From the NCBI RefSeq assembly GCF_900128475.1, contig NZ_LT635838.1, forward strand, positions 248,281 to 312,280: DNA of 64,000 nt. The letters run 5' to 3'. Position 1 is the stretch's first letter. Each line of letters begins with the position of its first letter. Origin of the DNA: Mediterranea massiliensis (GTDB lineage: Bacteria > Bacteroidota > Bacteroidia > Bacteroidales > Bacteroidaceae). This document shows, piece after piece, positions 16,317 to 26,906 of this stretch. The notes below the pieces were generated by a model. It was not told the origin of the DNA, did no database searches, and saw only the letters and a list, made by a program, of their open reading frames with translations. Both the position numbers and the translations under genes were made by a program.

Positions 16317-18449
16317 TTACCAGCCGGCGTGTTCCTTCTTATGTTCGTAAGAGTCGGCCTGGCGTACACGGTCACCATTATAGTTCCATACGATTTCGTC
16401 GGTATATTCCTTGCCATCGGAGGTGATGACGGCCTTGAGCACGTTGCACCCTTCGGCCAGGGTCACCTTGTCGAAAACGTAGTGGACATCGGTATAGCCC
16501 TTGCGGATGCCTTCCAGCTCCTGGCCGTTCAGATAAACGCGGGGCGTGCCGAGGTTAGAGTAAACAGTCACGGAAGTCTCCTTGCGCTCGCGCTCCGTGT
16601 TGCGGCGCTGCGTCAGGTAGAGTACAGGTTCTTTGCTCCAGTTGGCCTTGTACCAGTAGAAAGAGTCCTTGCGCGTCTTGCGGTCGAAGGTAATAAGGCC
16701 CTTCATGTTGCGCGCATCCACACCGCCACGCTTCCATAGGGGCACGGCGAAGTCGAACATGTTCCACAGGTAGGATGCCAGGATATAGGGATGCTGGGCA
16801 ATGATACTCCACTGGTACTCGTGTGTCTTGGTCTGGAAAGTCTCGGGATAGAAGTCGCTGCCCCAGTTCAGGGCGTCACCCAGTATCTCCGTCTGATGCT
16901 CGATGTTGGCGTCCGCGCCATATTCGGTCAGCATCAGCCGTTGCCAGGGATATTCCTTCTCCATCTTCTCGACCCAGGGCTTGATGTCCTGTATCTTCTT
17001 CTCGTACCAGCCGAAGTAGCGGTTCATGCCCTGTATATCAGTATTCTCGTTGACAGGATGCTCCACATGGCCGTAGCCATTGACGGCCACCGTATAGCGG
17101 TCGGGGTCCTCGAGCTTGCAGAGGTCGTGGACAGACTGCGTGAGCGCCGCCGTATAACCGTGCGGATGATAGACTTCGTTATGGATGCCCCACACGTAGA
17201 TGGAGGGGTGGTTGAAGCTCTGGCGTATCAGCTCGCGCATCTGCTGGTGGACGTTGTCCCACTCCTGCCCCGTGACGCGGTTCACGAAAGGAATCTCGGC
17301 CCAGATGACGAGGCCCAGCGTGTCGCAACGCGAGTAGATGTAGTCCGACTGCTGGTAGTGGGCGAAGCGCACGGTCGTGGCTCCCACCTCCATAATCTGC
17401 GCCAGGTCGAAGTCGTGCTCCTTGTTGGTCAGCGCACTGCCCAGTCCCCACCAGTCCTGATGACGGGTAACGCCGTACATGGGGTACTTCTTGCCGTTCA
17501 GAAAAAAGCCCTTGCCGGCTATGGCTTCGTACTTGCGCAAGCCCAGGGGCTGCACCACCTCGTCGATGACCTGCCCATCCTGCTTCAGGCGCGACACTAC
17601 CTTATAGAGATAAGGGTCCTCGCGTCCCTGCCACAGGTGGGGATTGCTGATCTTGAAATGGGAGACATAGCTCTGCACACCCTGAGGTGTCAGGTCGAAA
17701 GACTGGCGATGCGTCTTGACCAGCTTACCTTCGCGGGTATAGATAGTATTCTCCAACTCCAAAGGAACCGGCGCCAACGTGGCATTGTCCAGCTTCACCT
17801 TGACAGACACCTCGGCCGACTTCTTCGACACATTCTTCTGCGTGATATATACACCCGGCGATGCGCAGTCGTTCACCACGATGTTGCAGGGCTCGGTCAC
17901 CACCAGCCATACAGGGCGGTAGATGCCGCCATAGACACCGAACAGGCCATGGTTGACCGGTATCACGTCGGGCCGCGCCGTATTGTCGGCCTTCACCACG
18001 ATTTCATTCTCCTCACCATACTTGACCTGTGCGTCGATTTCGCAGACGAAAGCCGAATAGGCCCCCTTATGCGTCCCCACCAGATAGCCGTTAACATAGA
18101 CCTCGGCACAAGAGCCCACGCCTTCGAAGCGCAGGAAGATGCGCTTGCCTTCCAGTGACTTGGGGAAGACATGCTGTTTCCGATAATAGGCCACGCCGGC
18201 ATAGAAGCTGTTAGTCTTCTTCTGCATGTCGTCCGCATTCCAGGTGTGGGGCACGGTCACCTTCTCCCAGTCGGCATTCCACTTGGCCGCCACCTGCATG
18301 GCATCCGCCGCAAACGGCCCTTTCTTGAATTCCCATCCGTCGTTGAACGACGTCACATCGCGGGCTTCCGCCTTCGGTGCAAAGCCCAGCAAGCATATCA
18401 GCCATACGACTGACAGCAATATAGTCTTCTTTATTATCTGTGTTTTCAT
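16317..18449 (-). CDS. Glycoside hydrolase family 2 (beta-galactosidase/beta-glucuronidase-like)
   Basis: Secreted or periplasmic exo-acting beta-glycosidase with retaining mechanism. 710 residues. A signal peptide (KKTILLSVVWLICLLGFAPKAEA) is followed by a jelly-roll sugar-binding domain (to about 210), an Ig-like domain and the catalytic barrel. The acid/base glutamate is E425 in GIHNEVYH and the nucleophile E509 in LTEYGAD. The C-terminal 120 residues form a further Ig-like domain (DUF4982/GH2 C-terminal type). Last gene of the polysaccharide locus, 15 nt after GH105. Its base composition is clearly richer in G+C than GH105, GH29 and the regulator upstream. Sugar specificity cannot be settled from sequence. 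Confidence 0.92.
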   Translation of the reverse strand: MKTQIIKKTILLSVVWLICLLGFAPKAEARDVTSFNDGWEFKKGPFAADAMQVAAKWNADWEKVTVPHTWNADDMQKKTNSFYAGVAYYRKQHVFPKSLEGKRIFLRFEGVGSCAEVYVNGYLVGTHKGAYSAFVCEIDAQVKYGEENEIVVKADNTARPDVIPVNHGLFGVYGGIYRPVWLVVTEPCNIVVNDCASPGVYITQKNVSKKSAEVSVKVKLDNATLAPVPLELENTIYTREGKLVKTHRQSFDLTPQGVQSYVSHFKISNPHLWQGREDPYLYKVVSRLKQDGQVIDEVVQPLGLRKYEAIAGKGFFLNGKKYPMYGVTRHQDWWGLGSALTNKEHDFDLAQIMEVGATTVRFAHYQQSDYIYSRCDTLGLVIWAEIPFVNRVTGQEWDNVHQQMRELIRQSFNHPSIYVWGIHNEVYHPHGYTAALTQSVHDLCKLEDPDRYTVAVNGYGHVEHPVNENTDIQGMNRYFGWYEKKIQDIKPWVEKMEKEYPWQRLMLTEYGADANIEHQTEILGDALNWGSDFYPETFQTKTHEYQWSIIAQHPYILASYLWNMFDFAVPLWKRGGVDARNMKGLITFDRKTRKDSFYWYKANWSKEPVLYLTQRRNTERERKETSVTVYSNLGTPRVYLNGQELEGIRKGYTDVHYVFDKVTLAEGCNVLKAVITSDGKEYTDEIVWNYNGDRVRQADSYEHKKEHAGW

Positions 18450-18464
18450 GGTCTTCTATTTAAC

Positions 18465-19589
18465 TTAATCAGCACTTTCTGCTAAACGACAAATCTGACA
18501 TCCTGCCATCAGGAAAGCACCTACGCCATAGACTTCAGTCATATCGCGGGTCACCTTACGCGGGTCGGCACCGATAGGTTGAACATATCCCAACTTACCG
18601 TCGGCATCGACAGCATCAACCAATGCCTTCCAGCCCTTTGCTACAACTGGCAGGAATGTAGCTTTATCGAGTAATCCCTCGTTAACTCCATAAGCCAAAG
18701 CATAGACGATGAAACCTGTAGCACTTGTCTCGGGCGAAGGATAAGATTCAGGATCGAGCAGGCTGGCATGCCAATATCCGTCCGGACTTTGCAAGCCGGC
18801 TACACGAGTGGCCAGTGTGACAAACAGGTCTTGGTAGAATTTGCGCGAAGGTTCGTCACCAGGAAGCGCCTGAAGAATCTCGGCCAATCCTCCCAAGACC
18901 CAACCGTTACCCCGTCCCCAAAACACCTTTTTACCATTGGCTTCCCGCTTGTCAAAATAACGGCGGTCACGGTAGAACATTTGTTCCTCTTTGTCATACA
19001 AGTAATCGTAGGTAGCCTTATATTCCCTATTCAAAAAGTTCAGATACTTCTTGTCAAGCGTTTGTGCATAGAGCTTGGCATAGACGGGAGGTGCCATAAA
19101 CAGTGCGTCGCACCAAGACCAGCGGCTCAACGTTTCCATACGACTATAATCCAACTCCAAACTTGTTTCAGGCAGATTGTCCACCACCCAATTGGCACGC
19201 GCCATCACAGGAGCTATCATCTTTATCTCACCATACTTCCGATACAAGTCAATAAACGATTGCCCTACAGCTATGAAATCTGCATGATACATCCACTTAC
19301 CTACTTGAAAATGATTCTTCCGACCAATACGGAGTAACCATTGATAGTAAGAACTGTCACCGCCTTCCTTTTCCGTCAGTTCGGCCCAGTCTATCATCCC
19401 CATATAAAGTGCTGCGTGGGTCCAGTCCAGATCATCGTGTTCGGCCTCTTTATTAGGATTGGCTATTTGCCAATCAGCTACCCGTTTCATCCAAGATTTC
19501 ACTTCAGCTTTGTCAAATTTAGGCTGAGCTACCATCTGTGAAACTGTAACTAGCCACAAGATTACACATAAACTTATACTTTTCATCAT
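18465..19589 (-). CDS. Glycoside hydrolase family 105 (unsaturated uronyl hydrolase)
   Basis: Removes the 4,5-unsaturated uronic acid that a lyase leaves on the non-reducing end of oligosaccharides. 374 residues: signal peptide (about 1-21), then an alpha/alpha-barrel. Family signatures are WCDALFMAPP (D161 is the likely hydration residue), WGRGNGWVLGGL and ETSATGFIVYALAYGV. These fit GH105 better than GH88, though the two are related. Fifteen nt separate it from GH2 and 91 nt from the GH29 gene before it. Its job fits the PL8 lyase of the same locus, whose products carry such an unsaturated uronate. Confidence 0.9.
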   Translation of the reverse strand: MMKSISLCVILWLVTVSQMVAQPKFDKAEVKSWMKRVADWQIANPNKEAEHDDLDWTHAALYMGMIDWAELTEKEGGDSSYYQWLLRIGRKNHFQVGKWMYHADFIAVGQSFIDLYRKYGEIKMIAPVMARANWVVDNLPETSLELDYSRMETLSRWSWCDALFMAPPVYAKLYAQTLDKKYLNFLNREYKATYDYLYDKEEQMFYRDRRYFDKREANGKKVFWGRGNGWVLGGLAEILQALPGDEPSRKFYQDLFVTLATRVAGLQSPDGYWHASLLDPESYPSPETSATGFIVYALAYGVNEGLLDKATFLPVVAKGWKALVDAVDADGKLGYVQPIGADPRKVTRDMTEVYGVGAFLMAGCQICRLAESAD

Positions 19590-19680
19590 ACTAAATGTTT
19601 TTCTTTAGATATCAACTATATATAAATCAGGTTAGAAGTTCTCTTTTTCTTAAAATAAAAACGGACTCAATATATTACAA

Positions 19681-21126
19681 TCAAGTCAAAGCATCCCGAT
19701 ATTTGTCCGTTTCTGACGTTTTTTCTTTTGTTTCAAGTTTAATGACAAACGGTTCACCCGGATCTTTATCCGGCATATCCACATTGTATTCGTTACGAGC
19801 AGTTTCGGTGATTTTCACATCCTTCCCTCCATTTACAGTCACTGCCTTAACAATTTCAGTACCAACAGGAGTCTTTACAACCAAATGCTTGGAATAAGGA
19901 GGATTGAACACAACCATATATACATCCTTGCCCTTGCGGGTGTAGTATCCCCACGCCTGCTTCTCCCAGCCGGAATAGTCGCAACCATAGATACACTCGC
20001 CATACTTCTTCATCCAGCGGCCGATGCTTTCTGCCAGCTGCTTCTCTTCGGGACGGAAATCACCGTCAGGCTGGGGACCGAAGTTCACCACCATGTTACC
20101 TCCCATCGAAACGGCATGGACAATGCGCTCCAACACCTCCAACGGAGTCTTTACATAACTTAACGACCAGTCTTTGTGATATCCCCACTGATTTTCGGGT
20201 ACGGTCATACAAGCTTCCCAGTCCCAACGGGTCACCTTCAAGTCCTTCACAGGATCGGGCAAACGACGTTCATACCCCGACTCATAATCCCCCATCAGAT
20301 GTCCGTTACTATCGAAATGACGTTTACCATAATCATCAGCACGTAAACGACTGTTGATAGTAACGCCCGGAACCAGTTCCTTCAACATCTTCTCGACATG
20401 AGCTGTCCACCAGCCGTTTTTCTTAATGCTGGCATCCCACGTTCCATCAAACCAAAAGTCTTTGACGGTGGGATAGCGGGTAGCCAGTTCCTTCAGCTGG
20501 TTGTCCGTGAACTCCAGGAAACGGCTGAACGCCTCCTCATCCTCCTTCGACTTGATGTCATAGCGATAGTCAGGATGGCTCCAATCCATCACCGAGAAAT
20601 AGAAATGCACGTCGATGCCTTCATCGTTATAAGCCTTCACCAGTTCGCCCAAAATATCTTTCTTATAAGGCGTATTGGCAACCGTATATTTCGTATATTT
20701 ACTGGGCCAAAGACAAAATCCTTCGTGATGCTTGGTAGTAATCTTTACATACTTCACTCCCATTTGTTTGGCCATCTTCGCCCAAGCCCTGGCATCAAAG
20801 TTTTGTGGATTCCATTGGTCCATCAGCTTCATCCATTCCTCTGAAGGTACCTTTGCCCATGCCTTCAACCATTCAGCTGCACCATTATATACTTTTCCAT
20901 TCCATTCTCCACCAGGAATAGCATAAAGCCCCCAATGTATAAAAGCACCCAACCTATTGTCACGGAACTTCCGCATAGCAGCATCGCTACGCTTTCCTAA
21001 ACGATCGGCTCCATACTTTAACTGGATTTCCTGATCGGCAGGCAATAGTGTCGTCCGATCCTGTGCATGGACACTTCCGACGCAATAAAAGTAACTACAA
21101 AATAAAATTGCCCAAAGCTTATTCAT
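19681..21126 (-). CDS. Alpha-L-fucosidase, GH29
   Basis: Retaining exo-fucosidase, exported by an N-terminal signal peptide (about residues 1-22, cleaved after VHAQ or nearby). 481 residues: catalytic barrel with FIHWGLYAIPGGEW, KHHEGFCLWPS, and the nucleophile D227 in FWFDGTWD, then a C-terminal beta-sandwich. A second GH29 protein of different architecture is encoded at 35113-37017; the two share motifs but are clearly not recent duplicates. Located 97 nt after the regulator and before GH105. Linkage preference (alpha-1,2/3/4) is not visible. Confidence 0.93.
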   Translation of the reverse strand: MNKLWAILFCSYFYCVGSVHAQDRTTLLPADQEIQLKYGADRLGKRSDAAMRKFRDNRLGAFIHWGLYAIPGGEWNGKVYNGAAEWLKAWAKVPSEEWMKLMDQWNPQNFDARAWAKMAKQMGVKYVKITTKHHEGFCLWPSKYTKYTVANTPYKKDILGELVKAYNDEGIDVHFYFSVMDWSHPDYRYDIKSKEDEEAFSRFLEFTDNQLKELATRYPTVKDFWFDGTWDASIKKNGWWTAHVEKMLKELVPGVTINSRLRADDYGKRHFDSNGHLMGDYESGYERRLPDPVKDLKVTRWDWEACMTVPENQWGYHKDWSLSYVKTPLEVLERIVHAVSMGGNMVVNFGPQPDGDFRPEEKQLAESIGRWMKKYGECIYGCDYSGWEKQAWGYYTRKGKDVYMVVFNPPYSKHLVVKTPVGTEIVKAVTVNGGKDVKITETARNEYNVDMPDKDPGEPFVIKLETKEKTSETDKYRDALT

Positions 21127-21223
21127 AATATGCGATAAAAGTTTCTGGATGCAAAAAAAGCCAATTTCAGCCGTGAAGGCTTACTCTATTCGCCATTTGT
21201 TTTATCCAAATCGCTTATTCGCT

Positions 21224-24200
21224 TTATTTTTTATGTTTTGTGGCAAACGAAGTAGGTGTCTCCCCAAACACCTTCTTAAATGAATTGGTAAAATAAGCCT
21301 GACTCTCAATGCCAACTTGCATCATTACCTCACGCATCGTCAGATTTTCCTCTATTATCAAACGAGCAGCCTTACGCAAACGGCAATTCAGCACAAATTC
21401 AACAACCGATTTACCTGTCAAACCTTTTACTTTGGAGTACAGCTTACTCCGGCTCATTCCCAACTCTTCAGCAATCTGATTGACATCCATCTGAGGTTGA
21501 TCCATGTTGGTTTCTACAAAATCAACAAACTGTTTTAAGAAACGATTATCCTGTTCGTTGGTAACCAATTCGCTGGTATCTGCATAATAATTCTTCGCAT
21601 AATGTTCCTTCAATTGTTGCCTGTTACGAAATATGTTCAGCAATGATAGTTTCAGATAAGTCAGATCAATCGGTTTCTCAAAATAAAGATCAGCTCCAGA
21701 GTCCACTCCTTCGATTTTACTTTCAAGGCTCGTCTTAGCGGTTAGTAAAACGACAGGAATATGCGATGTATTCAAATCCTTCTTAATATCATTACACAAT
21801 GAAACGCCATCTTTATTAGGCATCATGATATCACTAATGACTAAGTCGAATTCCAATTCCTCCATCTGCCTCAAAGCTTCCAATCCATCTCCGGCCTGTA
21901 CTACCAGAAAATCATCGGCCAACGCTTCGGCAATCAATGCACGCAAATCCGCATTGTCTTCTACTAACAAGATTTTTTTCTTATTCTCGTTCTGCAATCG
22001 TTCCTCCACATTTTCTACAACATCTGTATTTTCTTGAGAGGCAACAACTTTTGCGTCAGAAACTTCCACTTGTTGTTTCTTAAAGTCAGAATCGCGAAAA
22101 AGCGTTGTATCCAAAGGCAGGCGGACTACCATATCTGTCCCCTTATCCCTCTCACTATAAATTGTAATGGAACCTTTTTGCAGTAATACCAGACTCTTAA
22201 CCAATGCCAGGCCTATACCCGTACCTAGATGTGAATCCGCATTAACGGTATTCACTTTATAGAAACGCTCAAAAACGCTACTGATTGATTCAGCTGAAAT
22301 ACCAACACCCGTATCGCTTACCACTAAGCTAAAAGCATTATCTCCACAACTTCCTACCGTAAAACTATTCTTGTGTTCTGAAACAAAGGGTTCACCGGGT
22401 CCTCTGATTTCCAAACAAATAGAGCCTTTCTCGCGTGTATATTTAAATGCATTATTCAACAAATTCATAACAATCTTTTCCACAACATTCTTATCCGCAT
22501 AAACAGAAGCTGGCAAATCTTTGTCAAAAATCATCCGAAAATCGATATTCCGCTGTTTCGCATAGTCTGCAAAGTCATTGCCAATTTCCTGCACCATCCG
22601 ATTGATATCCAACTGCTCCAGTTCTAATTTCATCATACCATTCTCAACAGTCCTGAAATCCATCAGTTCATTCACCAGATTCAACAGCCGCTGTACATTA
22701 CCATTCAAAATACGATAATAATATTCCTTCAGTCCCTCACGTCTTAACTTATCCAACGCAGCCAGAATCAATGAAAGAGGAGTCCGGAAATCATGCGAGA
22801 TGTTAGTAAAGAAACGCAGTTGTGCCTGATGTATCTGTTCCTTCTTATCACGTTCTACACTTTCCTGATAGAGTAACATTTTAAATTTCTTTTTCTCAGA
22901 AAAATGTCGGTAGACTGCATAAACTACTCCTGCAATTATTAACAAATAGAGCAAATAAGCAGGCCAACTGAACCAAGGAGCCGTTTTTCTGACAACTTTA
23001 ACAACAGTAGGATATTCACTCCAAACCCCATCATTGTTGGCTGCATAAACCTCAAAATAATATGTACCTGCCGGCACCTTCGAATACATGGCTGTTCGAT
23101 TCTGGGCATTGACCGTTATCCACGTATCATTATATCCTCGCAACCGATATTTAAAACGATTCTTTTCCGGAATATGATAACTGTCTGAAGCAAACTGAAA
23201 GCCAAAGTTTGTCTGATCATAATCCAGTACAACTTCACGAACTGAATCATTGAGCCTATATTCCGGACGTACAGACTCATGATCTATGAAGAAATCAGAA
23301 ATTACCGCTTTCGGTTTATAAGAATTATAAGAAATCTTTCTAGGATCTACGGATGTAAATCCATCTGTTCCACCAAAATACAATGTGCCGTCCGCCCCTT
23401 TCATGGAGGCCAACGGATAATACACCTGTCCCTGTGTGTTTTCTCCTTTATCAAACCGTGCCAAATGATTTTGTGCTATATTATAACAATACAGACCGTT
23501 GCCTGTCCCCATCCATACATTTCCTGCATCATAGCACAACGTATAAATGGAATAAATATTTTGCTGCAATATATTCTTCATGCTCATAAACTGCAAGGAG
23601 CTTGTATCAAATTTCACAAGTCCATTACCAATAGTACCAATCCAGATATTACCGGAATCATCCAAACAGAAAGTAAACAACCCCAAATAAGTAGAATCAT
23701 TAGGCATCATTTTCTCCACTTTCTTCGTATGAACATCCATACAATATAATGCTTCATTACTGATAGCCCACAACTTATTTTCGCCCTGTCGCTGAATATC
23801 AAATAAATAATTGGTATTATCGTCCAATTCATAATGCACAAAGGAACGAGTCTGAAAAGAAAAATAAGAAACAACCGGTTTCGGATGTTGATAAGCTATC
23901 CACAACCCGGAATCCGCCTCCTGTACCACTTTTTTCATATCATTTACCAGCAACGACTGCTTGTCATTCTTGTCATGTCGATAATGCGTCATATTTCTCC
24001 GCCTGATATCATACATATCCAGCCCTTCTCTAAAAGTTGCAATCCACAACCTCCGATCATTATCCAACACCAATGATTTCACATTACTCAAAGGTGTCTT
24101 TCCTTTATCAACAAAAGGCACAATCTGTCCTGTTGATACATCCATCATATTAAGGCCTCCGCCTTCCGTACCAATCCAAAGGCTGTTACCATCTTCAGCA

Positions 24201-25237
24201 AATGCACTTACCGGAGCGTAATTCAATCCTCCTGTCTTGGGTGTCCATGATCTGAACGCATTGCTTTCATTTACATTCACGCAACACAACTTACCCGAAT
24301 ACATTCCAATCCATACATTCGACTGCCTGTCACCATATATATCCCAAACTGAATTATTAGGCAGACTGAACGGATCAGAACGGGAATGTTTGTAATGAGA
24401 TAATTTTCCATCCTCTGTATCAAGTATATAAACTCCGTCCATGGTTCCCATCCATACCTGCCCTTCATTATCTACATAAAAAGAACGGAGAGAAGACCCG
24501 TCATATTCCGAAAGAGGTTTAAAGCGTTTCTTTACTCGGAATGTTGTCAAATCGATCTGATACAGCCCCTCTTTATTTACAAACACCCACAAGCTTCCTT
24601 TGCAAGCTTGTGCAAAACGTATATTTCCCTCTGTATCAGGAAGTACATAACAAAGTTCGAACTGTCCCTCTGTATAGTTAAAGCGATAAATTCGCTGTTG
24701 GACAAAGCTATACAGATCCTGATGATAGGCACAAAAAGCGACATTACTATAATCTATTTTTTTCCCGTCATATAATGGAGCCGAGAGTTCACCTGTATTC
24801 ACATCCAACTGATGCCATAAAGTCTGTACTCTCACCCACAAGCGATCCATGTTATCTACCATTACCGTAGACACAGGATCGTATATCCACTCAAAACGGT
24901 CTGTAACCGATTCGTAACGATAGATTCCATTGTTCGTATTCACATACAGACAACCCGACGAATCGGATGCCATATTCTTGAAAAGCCATTTCTGAGTCGG
25001 TTGCAGCTTTGCAAAATATGGATAATATTTTTTATAGTGATAGCCATCAAAACGATAAAGTTCATAATCCATCATTACCCAGATAAAACCGGTCTGATCC
25101 TGCTCGATCTCTTTCACGCCATCATAATAAAAACCACCTTCAGGAGACATCGTCCTGAACCGATAGTTAGCATTTGCCGAAAAAGTATCCAAGACACAGA
25201 CCAACAAACCAAGGAATAAAAGAATTTTCGTTTTCAT
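21224..25237 (-). CDS. Hybrid two-component system sensor/regulator (HTCS)
   Basis: Single-protein sensor and transcription activator of the polysaccharide locus, inner membrane. 1337 residues: signal sequence; a periplasmic sensor of two seven-bladed propellers made of reg_prop repeats plus a Y_Y_Y domain (to about 750); one transmembrane helix near 755-775; a histidine kinase with H815 in NISHDFRTPLSLI and ATPase motifs DTGVGIS and GTGIGLALVKSL; a receiver with acceptor D1136 in ISDIMMPNKD; and a C-terminal AraC helix-turn-helix (last 110 residues). Nothing is missing. The expected inducer is an oligosaccharide released by the PL8 lyase or other enzymes of the locus. Its base composition is notably AT-rich. 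Confidence 0.95.
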   Translation of the reverse strand: MKTKILLFLGLLVCVLDTFSANANYRFRTMSPEGGFYYDGVKEIEQDQTGFIWVMMDYELYRFDGYHYKKYYPYFAKLQPTQKWLFKNMASDSSGCLYVNTNNGIYRYESVTDRFEWIYDPVSTVMVDNMDRLWVRVQTLWHQLDVNTGELSAPLYDGKKIDYSNVAFCAYHQDLYSFVQQRIYRFNYTEGQFELCYVLPDTEGNIRFAQACKGSLWVFVNKEGLYQIDLTTFRVKKRFKPLSEYDGSSLRSFYVDNEGQVWMGTMDGVYILDTEDGKLSHYKHSRSDPFSLPNNSVWDIYGDRQSNVWIGMYSGKLCCVNVNESNAFRSWTPKTGGLNYAPVSAFAEDGNSLWIGTEGGGLNMMDVSTGQIVPFVDKGKTPLSNVKSLVLDNDRRLWIATFREGLDMYDIRRRNMTHYRHDKNDKQSLLVNDMKKVVQEADSGLWIAYQHPKPVVSYFSFQTRSFVHYELDDNTNYLFDIQRQGENKLWAISNEALYCMDVHTKKVEKMMPNDSTYLGLFTFCLDDSGNIWIGTIGNGLVKFDTSSLQFMSMKNILQQNIYSIYTLCYDAGNVWMGTGNGLYCYNIAQNHLARFDKGENTQGQVYYPLASMKGADGTLYFGGTDGFTSVDPRKISYNSYKPKAVISDFFIDHESVRPEYRLNDSVREVVLDYDQTNFGFQFASDSYHIPEKNRFKYRLRGYNDTWITVNAQNRTAMYSKVPAGTYYFEVYAANNDGVWSEYPTVVKVVRKTAPWFSWPAYLLYLLIIAGVVYAVYRHFSEKKKFKMLLYQESVERDKKEQIHQAQLRFFTNISHDFRTPLSLILAALDKLRREGLKEYYYRILNGNVQRLLNLVNELMDFRTVENGMMKLELEQLDINRMVQEIGNDFADYAKQRNIDFRMIFDKDLPASVYADKNVVEKIVMNLLNNAFKYTREKGSICLEIRGPGEPFVSEHKNSFTVGSCGDNAFSLVVSDTGVGISAESISSVFERFYKVNTVNADSHLGTGIGLALVKSLVLLQKGSITIYSERDKGTDMVVRLPLDTTLFRDSDFKKQQVEVSDAKVVASQENTDVVENVEERLQNENKKKILLVEDNADLRALIAEALADDFLVVQAGDGLEALRQMEELEFDLVISDIMMPNKDGVSLCNDIKKDLNTSHIPVVLLTAKTSLESKIEGVDSGADLYFEKPIDLTYLKLSLLNIFRNRQQLKEHYAKNYYADTSELVTNEQDNRFLKQFVDFVETNMDQPQMDVNQIAEELGMSRSKLYSKVKGLTGKSVVEFVLNCRLRKAARLIIEENLTMREVMMQVGIESQAYFTNSFKKVFGETPTSFATKHKK

Positions 25238-25291
25238 AAAAATATCACTATTGCTATAAATCCATATGTAATCTCACTCTATCCTAATAAA

Positions 25292-25337
25292 GGAAGCCGT
25301 ACAAAAACGACATACCCACCATTCTTGTACGGCTTCC
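25292..25337 (-). terminator. Terminator between sulfatase and HTCS genes
   Basis: Perfect 13-bp stem GGAAGCCGTACAA / TTGTACGGCTTCC with a 20-nt loop, followed on the minus strand by TTTATTAGG. It separates the PL8-sulfatase transcript from the regulator gene. Confidence 0.75.
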
Positions 25338-25357
25338 ATCTTTCTGACTTCAGCCTG

Positions 25358-26902
25358 TCAGATTCCTGTATCGACCGGATTTTCATCCGGAAAAAGAGGA
25401 CTATAAAGAACTGTACGCTTCAACACTTGAAGCTTGCCATTCTTCACGAACTCCTCTCCACGTTCGGACAAATGCTGCACCATGGCAGCACGAAGTTCTT
25501 CTAACCGCTCGTGGTACTTTTTATCATTTACCACGTTCTTCATTTCGTGAGGATCACTCTCCAAGTCGAACAATTCTTCTGCCCCAGTATGGAAACGCCA
25601 TACGTACTTGATCTTCCCGTCGGTCAAAGCACACCAATAGTTGTCGGGACTATAACAAGTGGCATGCTCCAAATCGATATATTTACGCCAACTTCTTCCG
25701 CTTCCATCCATCAGACGAACCAATGATTGTCCGTCCATATCGGCAGGGATCTGTCCACCAGCCATTTCAAGGAAAGTAGGGAGCACGTCACGAAGTTCTA
25801 CCGGTGCATCTACCTTTCCACCTTTCGGAAAACCACAAGACGAAGGCCATTTCACGATATAGGGTACGTGTACCGATCCTTCATAGGGATAGGTCTTACG
25901 CCAATGATAGTGATCGCCCAGCATATCACCGTGATCGGAGATGTAACATATCAAAGCATTATCGTACATGCCCTCCTCTTTCAATGCCTGCACAATTTTG
26001 CCAATCTCTTCATCAATAAAAGTCACATTTGCATAATAATAGCGACGAGAATTCTTGGCGTATTCATCCCCGAAATTTCCATAAGCCGCATCCGAAGGCG
26101 CATCTGAAACATTCTTCAAGACAGCATAATCCTTGTCCTTGCACCATTCCCCTACACAAGGAGCCGGTACATCCTTGTCCTTATACATATCAGCAAAACG
26201 TTGGGGCGGATCATAAGGGCTGTGTGGACGGGCAAAAGAAACCTTCAGGAACAAAGGTTGTCCGCTTCCATGTTTATAGTTGTGTATCATTTCCTGCGCC
26301 ATCTCGCCAGTCCATGCCGTAGGATGCAATTCTTCAGGAAGTCGATACGTAGCTGCTCCATGATCGTTCCAACCTATATGAGTGGAATCTGGATTCAGTC
26401 CGGGTGCCTGCATCTGGAACCACAGACGATAATCACTGATAAAGTCATCGGTCTCCACCCGACCGCTTTCATCAACCAACGTACCATGGAAACCATGCAA
26501 GGCTTTCTGCGGGAACCAATGCATCTTGCCAATACCGAATGTATAATAATCCAAATCACGCAACATCTGCGGCATCTCATAACGATATCGACTTCCTACC
26601 CTACCATATCCCAGCATGCCATGATGCCAAGGCGACAATCCAGTCAGCAGACCCGAACGGGCTGGCGTACTACTCGGTGTAGACGAATAGCCATTCAGAA
26701 AAAGAGTTCCGTCATCGGCCAAAGTGTCCAGGTTGGGAGTGATTACAGAAGAATTGCCCATGCAATGCATCGCATCTCCCCGATGCTGATCGGATACAAT
26801 GAGGATAATATGTGGCTTCTGTTGTGCCGCCAGGTAAGCCGGTACCAGGCTAGCACCAGCGGCTACCGCACAGGCTGTACCAAACCATTTATTCTTCTCC
26901 AT
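25358..26902 (-). CDS. Sulfatase, serine-type, secreted
   Basis: Removes sulfate esters from the glycan; exported (signal peptide about residues 1-27). 514 residues of the alkaline phosphatase-like S1 family. The active-site motif S78-T-P-A-R82 followed by SGLLTG is the serine type, needing conversion of S78 to formylglycine by an anSME enzyme, which is not encoded in this window. Metal ligands are in SDQHRGD (D38) and SDHGDMLGDH; GKMHWF and ARPHSPYDPP carry further active-site residues. It starts 4 nt after PL8, so they are cotranscribed. Position of the sulfate removed is unknown. Confidence 0.94.
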   Translation of the reverse strand: MEKNKWFGTACAVAAGASLVPAYLAAQQKPHIILIVSDQHRGDAMHCMGNSSVITPNLDTLADDGTLFLNGYSSTPSSTPARSGLLTGLSPWHHGMLGYGRVGSRYRYEMPQMLRDLDYYTFGIGKMHWFPQKALHGFHGTLVDESGRVETDDFISDYRLWFQMQAPGLNPDSTHIGWNDHGAATYRLPEELHPTAWTGEMAQEMIHNYKHGSGQPLFLKVSFARPHSPYDPPQRFADMYKDKDVPAPCVGEWCKDKDYAVLKNVSDAPSDAAYGNFGDEYAKNSRRYYYANVTFIDEEIGKIVQALKEEGMYDNALICYISDHGDMLGDHYHWRKTYPYEGSVHVPYIVKWPSSCGFPKGGKVDAPVELRDVLPTFLEMAGGQIPADMDGQSLVRLMDGSGRSWRKYIDLEHATCYSPDNYWCALTDGKIKYVWRFHTGAEELFDLESDPHEMKNVVNDKKYHERLEELRAAMVQHLSERGEEFVKNGKLQVLKRTVLYSPLFPDENPVDTGI

Positions 26903-26906
26903 AGAC

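Noticed and set aside
18465..19589. GH88 instead of GH105
   Set aside because: The WGRGNGW and ETSATGF signatures and overall length fit GH105 better, although the families share fold and reaction.
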